From: Halieaceae bacterium UBA5044
GTDB lineage: Bacteria > Pseudomonadota > Gammaproteobacteria > Pseudomonadales > Halieaceae
Direction: 5' to 3'
Assembly (NCBI GenBank): GCA_002416125.1
Contig: DIBU01000001.1
Coordinates: 372,001-436,000, forward strand
DNA length: 64,000 nucleotides
Made by a program: the position numbers and the translations under genes. Below are positions 17,887-27,070 of this stretch, piece after piece. A model generated the notes under the pieces. It worked only from the letters and a program-made list of their open reading frames with translations, made no database searches and was not told the DNA's origin. Position 1 is the stretch's first letter, and every line of letters starts with the position of its first letter.

Positions 17887-18738
17887 ATGGCCGCGCAAAG
17901 ACTGACAAAGAGCACGGTGATGCTGGCAAACGCTGAACTTTCTCCCGACTTTACCCACCTCAACCAGCAGTTCAAGGAGCTGGTGTCGGCATTGATCGAT
18001 ATTGTCGACATCCAGCCTGTGCAGGTTCAGGTAGAGGCCGTTCGCAATGGGTCGTTTCGCGGCTTCGATGCCACCCGCTTCTATCTGGTGGCAAGCGGCT
18101 CCCTCACCGCGCGCTATCTCGGGCGCACCGTTTATCTGCTGGATGAAGGCGACCTGCTGCTGCCGGATATTGCCGGCACCAGCAATGCCAATATGGCCGT
18201 GGTGTTCGGCAGTGAAGCCGGTGCCAGCCTGTACGCCTTTCCCGGGCTGGAGCTGATGCAGAAGGTGTTTGCCAACCCGGCGGCGGTGAAAGTGTGGACC
18301 CGCCTGCTGGTCACCTACGCTGGCCTCATGCTGCGTATCACCGCGGCGAACACACCGGAATCCGGCCTTGCGACGCCGGGATTCGAGGAGTTCCAGCCCG
18401 GCGATGTGATCATCCGGCAGGGCGAACGGGCGGAATACGTGTTCAACCTCTCGTCCGGCAGCGCGGAAGTACTGGTGGACGATGTGGTCGTGGGTCGCAT
18501 CAATGAAGGGGAGATTTTTGGCGCCATGGCGGCGCTGACCCAGTCTGACCGCAGTGCCACGGTGCGCGCGCGGACGCGCTGCTCGGTAGTGAAAGTGCGC
18601 AAGGAGCAGTTCACGGATCTCATCGCCAACAACCCGGCCACCATCCACAGCCTGCTGGTGGATATGGCCAACTCGATCGTTAATCTCAATGAGCAGCTGG
18701 TTGCCACGCGCAACGGCAGCACCCCGCTGGAACGCTGA
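17887..18738 (+). CDS. Cyclic nucleotide-binding domain protein
   Basis: 283 residues, soluble. The C-terminal half is a cNMP-binding fold (GDVIIRQGERAEYVFNLSSG, then the phosphate-binding cassette GEIFGAMAALTQSDRSATVRA with its Glu and Arg). The N-terminal half (FYLVASGSLTARYLGRTVYLLDEGDLLLPD) looks like a second, degenerate cNMP fold. No DNA-binding or enzyme domain follows, so it is not a complete CRP-type activator. A role as a small second-messenger receptor is inferred. The ATG at 17920 is an alternative start. It is divergent from slyD and 72 bp before parC. Confidence 0.78.
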   Translation: MAAQRLTKSTVMLANAELSPDFTHLNQQFKELVSALIDIVDIQPVQVQVEAVRNGSFRGFDATRFYLVASGSLTARYLGRTVYLLDEGDLLLPDIAGTSNANMAVVFGSEAGASLYAFPGLELMQKVFANPAAVKVWTRLLVTYAGLMLRITAANTPESGLATPGFEEFQPGDVIIRQGERAEYVFNLSSGSAEVLVDDVVVGRINEGEIFGAMAALTQSDRSATVRARTRCSVVKVRKEQFTDLIANNPATIHSLLVDMANSIVNLNEQLVATRNGSTPLER

Positions 18739-18743
18739 GCCCG

Positions 18744-18772
18744 GTCTTCACGCCGCGGGGCGGGGTGAAGAC
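18744..18772. repeat. GC-rich hairpin between the cNMP-binding gene and parC
   Basis: GTCTTCAC at 18744-18751 and GTGAAGAC at 18765-18772 form an 8 bp perfect stem just after the stop codon of the upstream gene. There is no U run, so it is not a classic terminator; it may protect the 3' end. Confidence 0.6.
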
Positions 18773-18810
18773 GCCGCTGGCTCCTGATGTAACAGACACA
18801 GGCTTTTTGC

Positions 18811-21063
18811 ATGTCCGACATAGTGGAAATCGACAGTGATGGTATCGAGCAGGTCTCGATGCATCAATATACTGAAAAGGCGTACCTGGACTACTCCATG
18901 TACGTCATTCTGGATCGCGCGCTGCCGCACATAGGTGACGGCCTGAAGCCCGTACAGCGGCGCATCATCTACGCGATGAGCGAGCTGGGCCTGAAGGCAA
19001 CGGCAAAGTTCAAGAAGTCCGCGCGCACCGTGGGCGACGTGATCGGCAAGTTCCACCCCCATGGCGACAGCGCAGCCTATGAGGCCATGGTGCTCATGGC
19101 GCAGGATTTCAGCTATCGCTACCCGCTGGTGGACGGGCAGGGTAACTGGGGCTCACCGGACGACCCCAAGTCCTTCGCCGCCATGCGCTACACGGAGTCA
19201 AGACTCACCGCCTACGCCGACGTGCTGCTTGGCGAGCTGGCCCAGGGCACGGTGGACTGGGTACCGAATTTTGATGGTACGATGGATGAGCCCTCCGTGT
19301 TGCCGGCACAGGTACCCAATGTGCTGCTCAACGGCACCACCGGCATTGCGGTGGGCATGGCGACCGATATCCCGCCGCACAACCTGCGCGAAGTGGTGAA
19401 TGCCGCCGTGCATTTGCTGGAGTCGCCGCGCGCCACGCTGGCGGACCTCTGCGAGTTTGTACAGGCGCCCGACTTCCCGACTGAAGCCGAAATCATCACC
19501 CCCCGGGAGGATATTCGCGCCCTGTATGAAACCGGCCGCGGCGGGCTGCGCATGCGCGCCGTCTGGGAGCGCGAGGGCGGCGACATCATCGTCCGTGCCC
19601 TGCCCTACCAGGTGTCGGGTTCCCGGGTGCTGGAGCAGATTGCGGCACAGATGCAGGCCCGCAAGCTGCCCATGGTGGCCGACCTGCGCGATGAGTCAGA
19701 CCATGAGAACCCGACGCGACTGGTGATTGTGCCGCGCTCGAACCGGGTGGATGCCGAAGCGCTGATGAGCCACCTGTTTGCGACCACCGACCTGGAAAAG
19801 ACCTACCGGGTCAACCTCAACATGATCGGCACCGACGGCCGCCCTGCGGTGAAATCGCTGGAACGGATTCTGCGCGAATGGCTGTCTTTCCGCACCGCGA
19901 CTGTGCGCCGGCGTCTGGAGCACCGGCTGGAGCGGGTGCTCAAACGCCTGCATATTCTGGAAGGCTATCTCATCGCCTACCTGAATATCGATGAAGTGAT
20001 TCATATCATCCGCACCGAGGACAAGCCCAAGCCCGCCCTGATGGCGCGTTTTGGCCTCACCGATCCGCAGGCAGAATCGATCCTTGAGCTGAAGCTGCGC
20101 AACCTGGCCAAGCTGGAGGAAATGAAAATCCGCGGCGAGCAGGAGGAGCTGGCCGCCGAGCGGGATGCCCTGCAGCTTACCCTGGGCAGCGAGGCGCGCC
20201 TGAAAACGCTGATTCGCAAGGAGCTGCAGGCGGCCGCCGAGCAGTATGGCGACGCGCGGCGCTCACCGCTGGCGACCCGCGAGGAGGCCCGCGCGTTCAG
20301 TGAACTGGAGCTGATGAGCGCGGACCCGATCACCGTGGTGCTCTCGGAAAAAGGTTGGATTCGCGCGGCGAAGGGCCACGATGTGGATGCAGGTAGCCTG
20401 AGCTACAAGTCCGGGGATGGTTTCAAGCTCGATGCCCGCGGCCGCAGCAACCAGCCGACCGTGATACTGGACTCGACGGGGCGCGCCTACACGCTGGCGT
20501 CGCACAATCTGCCCTCGGCGCGTGGCCAGGGTGAGCCGGTGACCGGGCGCATCAACCCGCCCTCCGGCGCTACCTTCGAAGGCCTGCTGCTGGCGGATGA
20601 GCAACAGCGATTCCTGCTGGCGAGTGATGCCGGCTACGGCTTCGTGGCGGTCTACTCGGACCTGCAAACCAAGAACCGTGCGGGGAAAGCCCTGCTTTCA
20701 CTGCCCAAGGGGGGGCGTGTTCTGCAGCCCTGCCCGGTGCCGGCAGAGAATGACGGCGCCTGGGTGGCGGCGCTGTCCAATGAAGGCCGCCTGCTGGTGT
20801 TCCCGCTGGCGGACCTGCCCCAGCTGGCACGCGGCAAGGGCAACAAGATCCTCGGGATCCCGTCAGCCCGGGTCCAGGCGCGCGAGGAGTTTCTGGTGAC
20901 AGTGCAGGTGATCGACGAAGCGCAGTCGCTGGTGATCCAGGCGGGCAAGCGTCACCTGACGCTGAAGTTCAGCGAACTGGAACACTACCGCGGCGAGCGC
21001 GGCCGGCGCGGCAACAAGCTGCCGCGGGGCTTCCAGAAGGTTGACGGCATGCGGGTGGAGTAG
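18811..21063 (+). CDS. parC: DNA topoisomerase IV subunit A
   Basis: 750 residues, normal for ParC. The subunit cuts and rejoins DNA during chromosome decatenation together with ParE, which is not in the window. Visible: HQYTEKAYLDYSMYVI, the winged-helix region FHPHGDSAAYEAM and catalytic Tyr127 in RYTES. The quinolone-determining positions equivalent to E. coli Ser80 and Glu84 are Ser87 and Glu91, so no resistance change is seen there. The C-terminal beta-pinwheel region is present but shorter than in GyrA and lacks a clear GyrA box (QRRGGKG), supporting ParC over GyrA. Confidence 0.96.
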   Translation: MSDIVEIDSDGIEQVSMHQYTEKAYLDYSMYVILDRALPHIGDGLKPVQRRIIYAMSELGLKATAKFKKSARTVGDVIGKFHPHGDSAAYEAMVLMAQDFSYRYPLVDGQGNWGSPDDPKSFAAMRYTESRLTAYADVLLGELAQGTVDWVPNFDGTMDEPSVLPAQVPNVLLNGTTGIAVGMATDIPPHNLREVVNAAVHLLESPRATLADLCEFVQAPDFPTEAEIITPREDIRALYETGRGGLRMRAVWEREGGDIIVRALPYQVSGSRVLEQIAAQMQARKLPMVADLRDESDHENPTRLVIVPRSNRVDAEALMSHLFATTDLEKTYRVNLNMIGTDGRPAVKSLERILREWLSFRTATVRRRLEHRLERVLKRLHILEGYLIAYLNIDEVIHIIRTEDKPKPALMARFGLTDPQAESILELKLRNLAKLEEMKIRGEQEELAAERDALQLTLGSEARLKTLIRKELQAAAEQYGDARRSPLATREEARAFSELELMSADPITVVLSEKGWIRAAKGHDVDAGSLSYKSGDGFKLDARGRSNQPTVILDSTGRAYTLASHNLPSARGQGEPVTGRINPPSGATFEGLLLADEQQRFLLASDAGYGFVAVYSDLQTKNRAGKALLSLPKGGRVLQPCPVPAENDGAWVAALSNEGRLLVFPLADLPQLARGKGNKILGIPSARVQAREEFLVTVQVIDEAQSLVIQAGKRHLTLKFSELEHYRGERGRRGNKLPRGFQKVDGMRVE

Positions 21064-21105
21064 CCGCATTGCCAGCGCTCCCGCCGCTTCGATGAGGCCC
21101 TGATT

Positions 21106-21768
21106 ATGCCTGTGAAACGCCCCGTTCCCACCCCTCGTCGTCGCGGTCGTCCGGCCAAGATCAGCCGCGAGAAAGTCATCGAAGCGGTACTGCTGCTGCT
21201 TGAGGATGCCGCTCCGGACGAGGTCAGCATGGCGGACGTGGCGGCCCGTCTCAATGTGCCAGTGATGTCCCTGTACAACCACTTTCCCAACACCAGCGAG
21301 CTGCTGCAATCCGTGGCGGACCATACCTTCGGCCTGTTCCGCATGCCGGCAATGCGGGCCGGGGCACCCTGGCAGGATGAGTTGCTGGCCTGGTTGCGCG
21401 CCCTGGCTCACCACTGCCAGCGCTATCCGGTTGCCCTGCGCATGATTTCCATCGAGGGTCGTGCGACACCGGCCTACCAGCGCATCGTTGCGCCGCTGCT
21501 GCGTGTGCTGCAGTCACTGCAGCTGGACGAGCGCCGCTCGGCCCTGCTGCTGGCCTGGGTGACCAGCCAGGCGATGGGTCTTATCTACATCGAGGATTTT
21601 GCCGAACCCGCGCGGCGGCTGGCGCCGCCCTCCCTGGCGGCCGACACTACCGACGCAGGATGGCTGGCGGCCGTGGGCAGTGCACTGCCCGATGTCCAGC
21701 GCGAGGAGGTGCTGGAACTCGGCTTTCGCTCCCTGATTGCCATATTGGAAGAAGAGGCGGCAAAATAA
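21106..21768 (+). CDS. TetR/AcrR family transcriptional regulator
   Basis: 220 residues. A basic leader (PRRRGRPAKISREKV) precedes the TetR helix-turn-helix: VSMADVAARLNVPVMSLYNHFPNTSELL. The C-terminal ligand domain (TetR_C-like, about residues 75-215) is all helical and gives no ligand clue. It lies 118 bp before an amidohydrolase gene on the same strand and may control that gene and the SDR gene after it. The intergenic stretch is AT-rich, but I could not pick out a reliable operator. Confidence 0.92.
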   Translation: MPVKRPVPTPRRRGRPAKISREKVIEAVLLLLEDAAPDEVSMADVAARLNVPVMSLYNHFPNTSELLQSVADHTFGLFRMPAMRAGAPWQDELLAWLRALAHHCQRYPVALRMISIEGRATPAYQRIVAPLLRVLQSLQLDERRSALLLAWVTSQAMGLIYIEDFAEPARRLAPPSLAADTTDAGWLAAVGSALPDVQREEVLELGFRSLIAILEEEAAK

Positions 21769-21886
21769 TTATAGAAACTCTTATTAAAAATAATTAGACT
21801 CAGATCCAGCGCGCTCGACGTTGCCCCGGTAATCGCTCGGCCGCGACCCTCCCAATCCGATAAGAAACGACAGAGGTGGTGACACG

Positions 21887-23620
21887 ATGAGCAAAACACT
21901 GATTCGAAACGGTACCGTCATCGACGGTACAGGTGCAGCCGGCTTCGCGGCCGACGTCCGCGTGCACAACGGCGTGATTGCCGAAGTGGCGCCGGGGCTG
22001 GCGCCCGCCGCCGATGAGACGGTGGTGGATGCCGCCGGCTGCTACGTCTGCCCCGGTTTTATTGAAAGCCACACGCACTTCGACGGCGCCATGTGGTGGG
22101 ATGAAGAGCTCGACCCCCTGCCCGGCTATGGCGTTACCTCCGTGATCATGGGCAACTGCGGCTTCTCCATCGCGCCCGTATCCGACGACGAAGCTGCGCG
22201 CCGCGAGGTCGTGGGCATCTTCTCCTTCTTTGAAGACATCCCGGAACAGCCTTTCCTCAAGTCCCTGCCGTGGGATTGGCGCAGTTGGCCGGAGTACCGC
22301 GACTCCATGGTGCGCAATGTGAAAATGCCTGCCAACTATGCGGCGTTCTGCGGGCATATCGCCCTGCGCCTGGCGGTCATGGGCCTGCAGGCCTGGGAGC
22401 GGGCCGCCACGCCGGCAGAAGTGGAGCAGATGTGCGGCCTGCTTGACGAGGCCCTGGCTGCAGGCGCCCTGGGCATGTCCACCAATCTCTTTGATCACGA
22501 CGGGCAGGACCGCCCGGTGCCCTCGCTGAAGGCCGATGACCACGAGCTGCAATCCCTGATGGCGGTCATCAGCCGGCATCCCGGCGCCACCTTGCAGGTG
22601 ATTGTCGATACCTTCCGCAACATGACTGCACCGGACACCATGCGTCGCATTGCGCGCCTGTCCGAAGGCATGCCGTTGCGCGTGCAGTGGGCTGGCCTGC
22701 CCACCCTGGTGTTCCAGCGCGACATGATGGGCATACAGGCGCCGCTGGTGGAGCTGCACGAACAGTTCAAGCAGGAGGGTCGTGATTTCTGGACGGGCTT
22801 TGCCCACATCGCCGTCACCTCCACGATGAGTGTGCAGAGCTCGCTGATCTTCGCCCAATCCAATGACTACGTGTGGCATGAAGTCGTGACCGCCGAAGGG
22901 GATGAGGCCAAGGCAGCCCTGCTGCGCGACCCGAGCTGGCGCGAGCGCGCCCGCGAGTCCTGGGATACCAAGACCTTCGAGTTCTCGCCCTTCCCCGAAG
23001 GGCGTGCCGCCCACCTGTTGCTGATGAATTCGGACAACGGTGTCGGGCCCACGCACCTCACGCTGGGCGAGTACCAGGCCCAGATCGGCGCGCCCCATCC
23101 CTCCGACGCCATGGCGGAGTGGCTGCTGGCCAATGGTCTGCAGTCTACCGTGACCATGCCGCCCTTTGAGTGCGATCGCGAGATGGTGCTGCGCCTGATG
23201 CGCGACCCCTACTCCGTGGGCAACATCAGTGATGCCGGCGCGCACGGCCAGATGCTCTGCGGCGGCGGTGAGAACGTCAAACTGTTCACCGATTTCGTGC
23301 GCTCCGGTGACCTTTCGGTGGAGGAAGCGGTGCACATCCAGACCGGCAAACTGGCCAGCCATTTCGGTTTCCACGATCGCGGGGTACTCCAGGCGGGCAA
23401 GCGCGCCGACCTTACGGTCTTCAACCTCGATGAGGTGCAGGAGCGCGAGATGAAGCGGGTCTACGACGTGCCCGACGGCAAGGGTGGCTTCACCTGGCGC
23501 TGGAGCCGCGACCCGGCACCGGTGCGCATGACCATGGTTAATGGCGAAGTGACCTTTGACGGGCAGAAAAGCACACCCGCCCGACCGGGAGAGATGCTGG
23601 CACCGTCCGCTGCGGCGTAG
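21887..23620 (+). CDS. N-acyl-D-amino-acid deacylase family amidohydrolase
   Basis: 577 residues. Amidohydrolase features: N-terminal beta-sandwich start LIRNGTVIDGTGAAGFAADV, metal ligands in ESHTHFDG, the family mark MGNCGFSIAP, a DAGAHGQM segment late in the barrel (SDAGAHGQ), and the C-terminal LQAGKRADLTVFNLDEV. This is the D-aminoacylase/dihydroorotase-like group (COG3653). Members hydrolyse N-acyl-D-amino acids, but many are uncharacterised and the substrate here is unknown. Start is supported by AGAGG about 12 nt upstream. Lies between the TetR regulator and an SDR oxidoreductase, suggesting a small catabolic unit. Confidence 0.88.
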   Translation: MSKTLIRNGTVIDGTGAAGFAADVRVHNGVIAEVAPGLAPAADETVVDAAGCYVCPGFIESHTHFDGAMWWDEELDPLPGYGVTSVIMGNCGFSIAPVSDDEAARREVVGIFSFFEDIPEQPFLKSLPWDWRSWPEYRDSMVRNVKMPANYAAFCGHIALRLAVMGLQAWERAATPAEVEQMCGLLDEALAAGALGMSTNLFDHDGQDRPVPSLKADDHELQSLMAVISRHPGATLQVIVDTFRNMTAPDTMRRIARLSEGMPLRVQWAGLPTLVFQRDMMGIQAPLVELHEQFKQEGRDFWTGFAHIAVTSTMSVQSSLIFAQSNDYVWHEVVTAEGDEAKAALLRDPSWRERARESWDTKTFEFSPFPEGRAAHLLLMNSDNGVGPTHLTLGEYQAQIGAPHPSDAMAEWLLANGLQSTVTMPPFECDREMVLRLMRDPYSVGNISDAGAHGQMLCGGGENVKLFTDFVRSGDLSVEEAVHIQTGKLASHFGFHDRGVLQAGKRADLTVFNLDEVQEREMKRVYDVPDGKGGFTWRWSRDPAPVRMTMVNGEVTFDGQKSTPARPGEMLAPSAAA

Positions 23621-23708
23621 GGGTTCTCCCGGTATCGTCTGAATGGGGGATCACAGCGGCGCCCAGCGCCGCTATGCTGGTCTCTCCCTTGTTGAGTGAG
23701 TAGAGCCA

Positions 23709-24440
23709 ATGCAGCGATTCAACGGCAAAACCGTCATTGTCACCGGCGCTGCCCAGGGCATGGGTGCCAATCATGTGCGTCGCTTCGTGGGTGAGGGCGC
23801 GAACGTGGTCTTCACCGATGTGCAGGAAGAGGCCGGCGCGGCGCTGGCCTCGGAACTCGGTCCGCAGGCCTGCTTTGTGCGACAGGACGTGTCCAGCGAA
23901 ACAGACTGGGACACCGTGGTGGCCACCGCGACAACGCGCTTCGGGCGCATTGATGTGCTGGTCAACAATGCGGCGCTGTTCTTCTCCTGCCCCGTCGATG
24001 AGGTGGAACCGGAGCGGGTGCGCCGGTTGCTGGAGGTCAATGTCTTCGGCAGCTGGCTGGGCATCAGCAAGGTTGCGCCGGTGATGAAGGCGCAGGGCGG
24101 CGGTGGCGCCATCGTCAACCTGTCATCGCTTGCGGGCATCCGCGGGATACCCACCATGGCGATCTACGGCGCCTCCAAGGCGGCGGTGCGCGGACTGACC
24201 AAATCCGCGGCCTACGACCTCGGGCCGGCCGGGATCCGGGTGAACGCGGTACTGCCGGGCGCAGTGGCGGATACCGGCATGTTCTCCGGCGGCACACCGG
24301 AGCAGATGCAGGCCATTCCGCTGCAGCGTCCGGCACGCCTGGATGAGATATCCGCCCTCGTCCTGTTCCTGGCCTCGGATGAGGCCAGCTATATCACCGG
24401 CGCCGACCACACCATTGATGGTGGGCGCGGCCTCTGGTGA
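23709..24440 (+). CDS. SDR family NAD(P)-dependent oxidoreductase
   Basis: 243 residues, a classical short-chain dehydrogenase. Cofactor loop VTGAAQGMG, acidic residue after strand 2 (FTDVQEE, favouring NAD), NNAA, catalytic Ser in NLSSLAG and the YGASK pair (Tyr/Lys). C terminus ITGADHTIDGG is typical of the FabG-like classical group. Substrate unknown; an alcohol or hydroxysteroid-type compound is possible. 88 bp after the amidohydrolase and 13 bp from the convergent ytjB-like gene. Confidence 0.93.
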   Translation: MQRFNGKTVIVTGAAQGMGANHVRRFVGEGANVVFTDVQEEAGAALASELGPQACFVRQDVSSETDWDTVVATATTRFGRIDVLVNNAALFFSCPVDEVEPERVRRLLEVNVFGSWLGISKVAPVMKAQGGGGAIVNLSSLAGIRGIPTMAIYGASKAAVRGLTKSAAYDLGPAGIRVNAVLPGAVADTGMFSGGTPEQMQAIPLQRPARLDEISALVLFLASDEASYITGADHTIDGGRGLW

Positions 24441-24453
24441 GTCGCGGCGTGGA

Positions 24454-25701
24454 TCAGAGCGGCTCCCCGAGGCGCTTCAGGGTCAGCCGCAGCTGTCGCT
24501 CCAGCAGGTCGTCCCAGGGGTTCAGGAATTCCTCCAGAATCGCGTAGTCGCCGAGCTCGCTGGGGCGTTGCTCCAGGCGGCTGCTGACGTCGATATCCTC
24601 GCAGACACCCGGTGACAGCATCACCTGCGGCGGCTTGCTGGCGCACAACGTCTGCAGTTCGTCCAGGGTGGACTGGATGTACAGCCCCGGATATATGTCG
24701 GTTTCATCGCCGCGCCCCAACTCACTCTGGGCGACCGCCATGGCCATGCCCAGCGACAGGCTCATCTTCTTTTCCACCGCCTTGCTGATGCTGCGCACCA
24801 GCCAGGCGCAGCAGCTGGCCCGAAAGGCCGCGCTGCCGCCGCTGGTATTGCCGCTGAAGAACACGGCCAGGCCAAACTGCCGCACCACCTGCAGGTGGCC
24901 GCCGTAGAAGCCGGCGGCGGCGTAGACTATCTGGTGCAGGCGGTCGGTGTAGCGGTGCAGCGAGCTTTCGTCCAGCGTGTCGATGTAATCCGCGAGGCTG
25001 ATCAGGTGCAGGTAGAGCACCGCGGTATCCCGGTAGTTGGCGGGGTTCGGCCCGCTGCTGCTGCGCGCGCGCAGCAACTCCATGGGCAGTGCATTGATGT
25101 GGTGCTGCAATTGCAGCAGCTCATTGGCGGGCAGTGCCGCCTTGCTGTTTTCTTCCAGCGCCAGGCTGCGTGCCTGCCGCTGCAGCCGGCTGGCGAGAAA
25201 CTCCAGCGCCGCCTTGCGCGCTGCTGCATAGACGATCAGGCTCAGCACGATGGCAAGCCCGAACAGGCTCAACAGAAAGCGTATGCGGGCAGTTTCGGCG
25301 ACGGCAGTGCTCAGGGTAATGACGACCTCGCCCGCAATGTCCGGGCCGATCATCACGGGTGCCCGGTAGTCGGTGAGGTACTCGCCGTCGACATGGCCCG
25401 CTTCACCGAGAGGGCGCCCCTCCACATCGAAGATGGCGACCCTGCCGGCGGAGGACGACTCAACAAAACGGTGCAGCGATGCGGCAACGTTGAGCAGGTC
25501 GCCGGTTTCCAGCGCGACCCCGATACGCCGCGCGATCTGCTGGGCCAGCGCATCGCCGAACTCCGCCTGCTGCACTTTCTGCATGTGGCGACTGGAGGTG
25601 GCAGCAAGGGCCACCAGTGCCAGGCTGATCAGCAGGCAGCCGAGCCCGGCGATGAGCGCCAGCTGATGGCTTAAGCTTGCGTCGCGGAATCGATTGCTCA
25701 C
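24454..25701 (-). CDS. YtjB/Smp-like inner-membrane protein divergent from serB
   Basis: 415 residues from a GTG at 25701. The open frame continues 78 codons upstream into the serB region, but that part has no membrane-protein character. Two membrane helices (LALIAGLGCLLISLALVALAA and ARIRFLLSLFGLAIVLSLIVYAA) enclose a periplasmic domain of about 120 residues, followed by a large cytosolic domain. In E. coli the membrane protein YtjB is likewise divergent from serB, which supports the assignment. Function is unknown; the topology resembles a sensor without a recognisable output domain. Confidence 0.75.
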   Translation of the reverse strand: MSNRFRDASLSHQLALIAGLGCLLISLALVALAATSSRHMQKVQQAEFGDALAQQIARRIGVALETGDLLNVAASLHRFVESSSAGRVAIFDVEGRPLGEAGHVDGEYLTDYRAPVMIGPDIAGEVVITLSTAVAETARIRFLLSLFGLAIVLSLIVYAAARKAALEFLASRLQRQARSLALEENSKAALPANELLQLQHHINALPMELLRARSSSGPNPANYRDTAVLYLHLISLADYIDTLDESSLHRYTDRLHQIVYAAAGFYGGHLQVVRQFGLAVFFSGNTSGGSAAFRASCCAWLVRSISKAVEKKMSLSLGMAMAVAQSELGRGDETDIYPGLYIQSTLDELQTLCASKPPQVMLSPGVCEDIDVSSRLEQRPSELGDYAILEEFLNPWDDLLERQLRLTLKRLGEPL

Positions 25702-25831
25702 GCCCTGTGGCTTCCCTGTCGGTAAAGCGGCGAGTATAAACCAAGGCTGCGCCCGCTGCGCGCAGCGGTTTCGCCGCAACCGGCGCAGGGTTAGAATACG
25801 GCCCTTTGCAGCCAGCCGGACCCACAACCCC

Positions 25832-27070
25832 GTGAACGATATTGTCCTTATCACCCTTTCCGGCGCGGATAAACCGGGCATTACCGCCGGGGTTACCGGG
25901 TTGCTCGCCGAGCATTCGGTGAATGTGCTGGACATCGGCCAGGCAGTGATTCACGCCACCCTGTCCATGGGGCTGCTGCTGGAGATTCCCGCCGCTGCGC
26001 CGCACAGCGCTATCGAGCACGCGCTGCAGGGCTTTGCCGCCCGGCAGCAGTTGCAACTGCGCTGGCAGCAGGTGACTGCGGAGAGCTACGGGGACTGGGT
26101 CGCGGCCCAGGGGCGCGCCCGCTATATCACCACGCTGTTGGCGCGCAAGATCACCGCCGACCAGCTGGCCCGGGTCAGCGGGGTTTTCGCTCGTCACGGC
26201 CTCGGTATCGACGGTATTTCTCGCCTCTCCGGGCGTATTCCTCTGGGAGAGCTGCCACCACTGAGCAAGGCCTGTGTGGAGTTTTCACTGCGCGGCAGCG
26301 TGCCCGATGTGGCCGCCTTTCGCCGCGAGCTGCTGGAAGTTGCCAGTGCCCTGGAAGTGGATCTCGCATTTCAGGAAGACACCATGTATCGCCGCAATCG
26401 GCGACTGGTTGCCTTCGATATGGACTCCACGCTCATTGAGGCCGAGGTTATCGACGAGCTGGCACGCCTGGCGGGCGTGGGCGAGCAGGTGAGCGCCATC
26501 ACCGAGCGCGCCATGCGGGGCGAACTGGATTTCGCGGCAAGCTTTCGCGAGCGGGTCGCCCTGCTCAAGGGCTTGCCTGAGTCGGCGCTGCAGGAGGTTG
26601 CGGCGAACCTGCGCATCACCGAGGGCGCGCGGCACCTCATCAGTACCCTGCGCGCGCTGGGCTACCGGACCGCGATTCTTTCGGGGGGCTTTACCTATTT
26701 TGCCCACTGGCTGCAGCGGCAGCTGGGCATTGATTATGTGCACGCCAACGAGCTGGAAATCGCCCAGGGCGTGGTCACGGGCAACGTCAGCGGCGTGATT
26801 GTCGACGGCGAACGCAAGGCGGCGCTGCTGCGCCAGCTGGCGAGCCGCGAGGGGATTGACCTGCAGCAGGTGATTGCGGTCGGTGACGGGGCCAATGACC
26901 TGCCCATGCTCAGTATCGCCGGGCTGGGCATTGCGTTTCGCGCCAAACCGCTGGTGCAGCAGTCCGCCGAGCAGTCCATATCCACTCTTGGCCTGGACGC
27001 CATTCTCTACTTGCTGGGTATCTCCGACCGCTATCAGCCGGCTTCGGCGTCAGATATCCGACCAGATTGA
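25832..27070 (+). CDS. serB: Phosphoserine phosphatase SerB
   Basis: 412 residues from the GTG at 25832, which gives the expected VNDIVLITLSGADKPGITAG start; the 46 codons upstream are open but unrelated. Two N-terminal ACT-like domains (about 1-170) precede a HAD phosphatase: nucleophile Asp in FDMDSTLIEAEVIDELA, Thr/Ser motif SGGFTYFA, Lys and GDGANDLPML. It makes serine from phosphoserine in the cytosol. The 3' end overlaps the convergent PilZ gene by 21 bp. Divergent from the ytjB-like gene across 130 bp. Confidence 0.97.
   Translation: MNDIVLITLSGADKPGITAGVTGLLAEHSVNVLDIGQAVIHATLSMGLLLEIPAAAPHSAIEHALQGFAARQQLQLRWQQVTAESYGDWVAAQGRARYITTLLARKITADQLARVSGVFARHGLGIDGISRLSGRIPLGELPPLSKACVEFSLRGSVPDVAAFRRELLEVASALEVDLAFQEDTMYRRNRRLVAFDMDSTLIEAEVIDELARLAGVGEQVSAITERAMRGELDFAASFRERVALLKGLPESALQEVAANLRITEGARHLISTLRALGYRTAILSGGFTYFAHWLQRQLGIDYVHANELEIAQGVVTGNVSGVIVDGERKAALLRQLASREGIDLQQVIAVGDGANDLPMLSIAGLGIAFRAKPLVQQSAEQSISTLGLDAILYLLGISDRYQPASASDIRPD

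Noticed and set aside
21800..23374. 524-codon minus-strand open frame opposite the amidohydrolase
   Set aside because: Histidine/glycine-rich shadow without family similarity.
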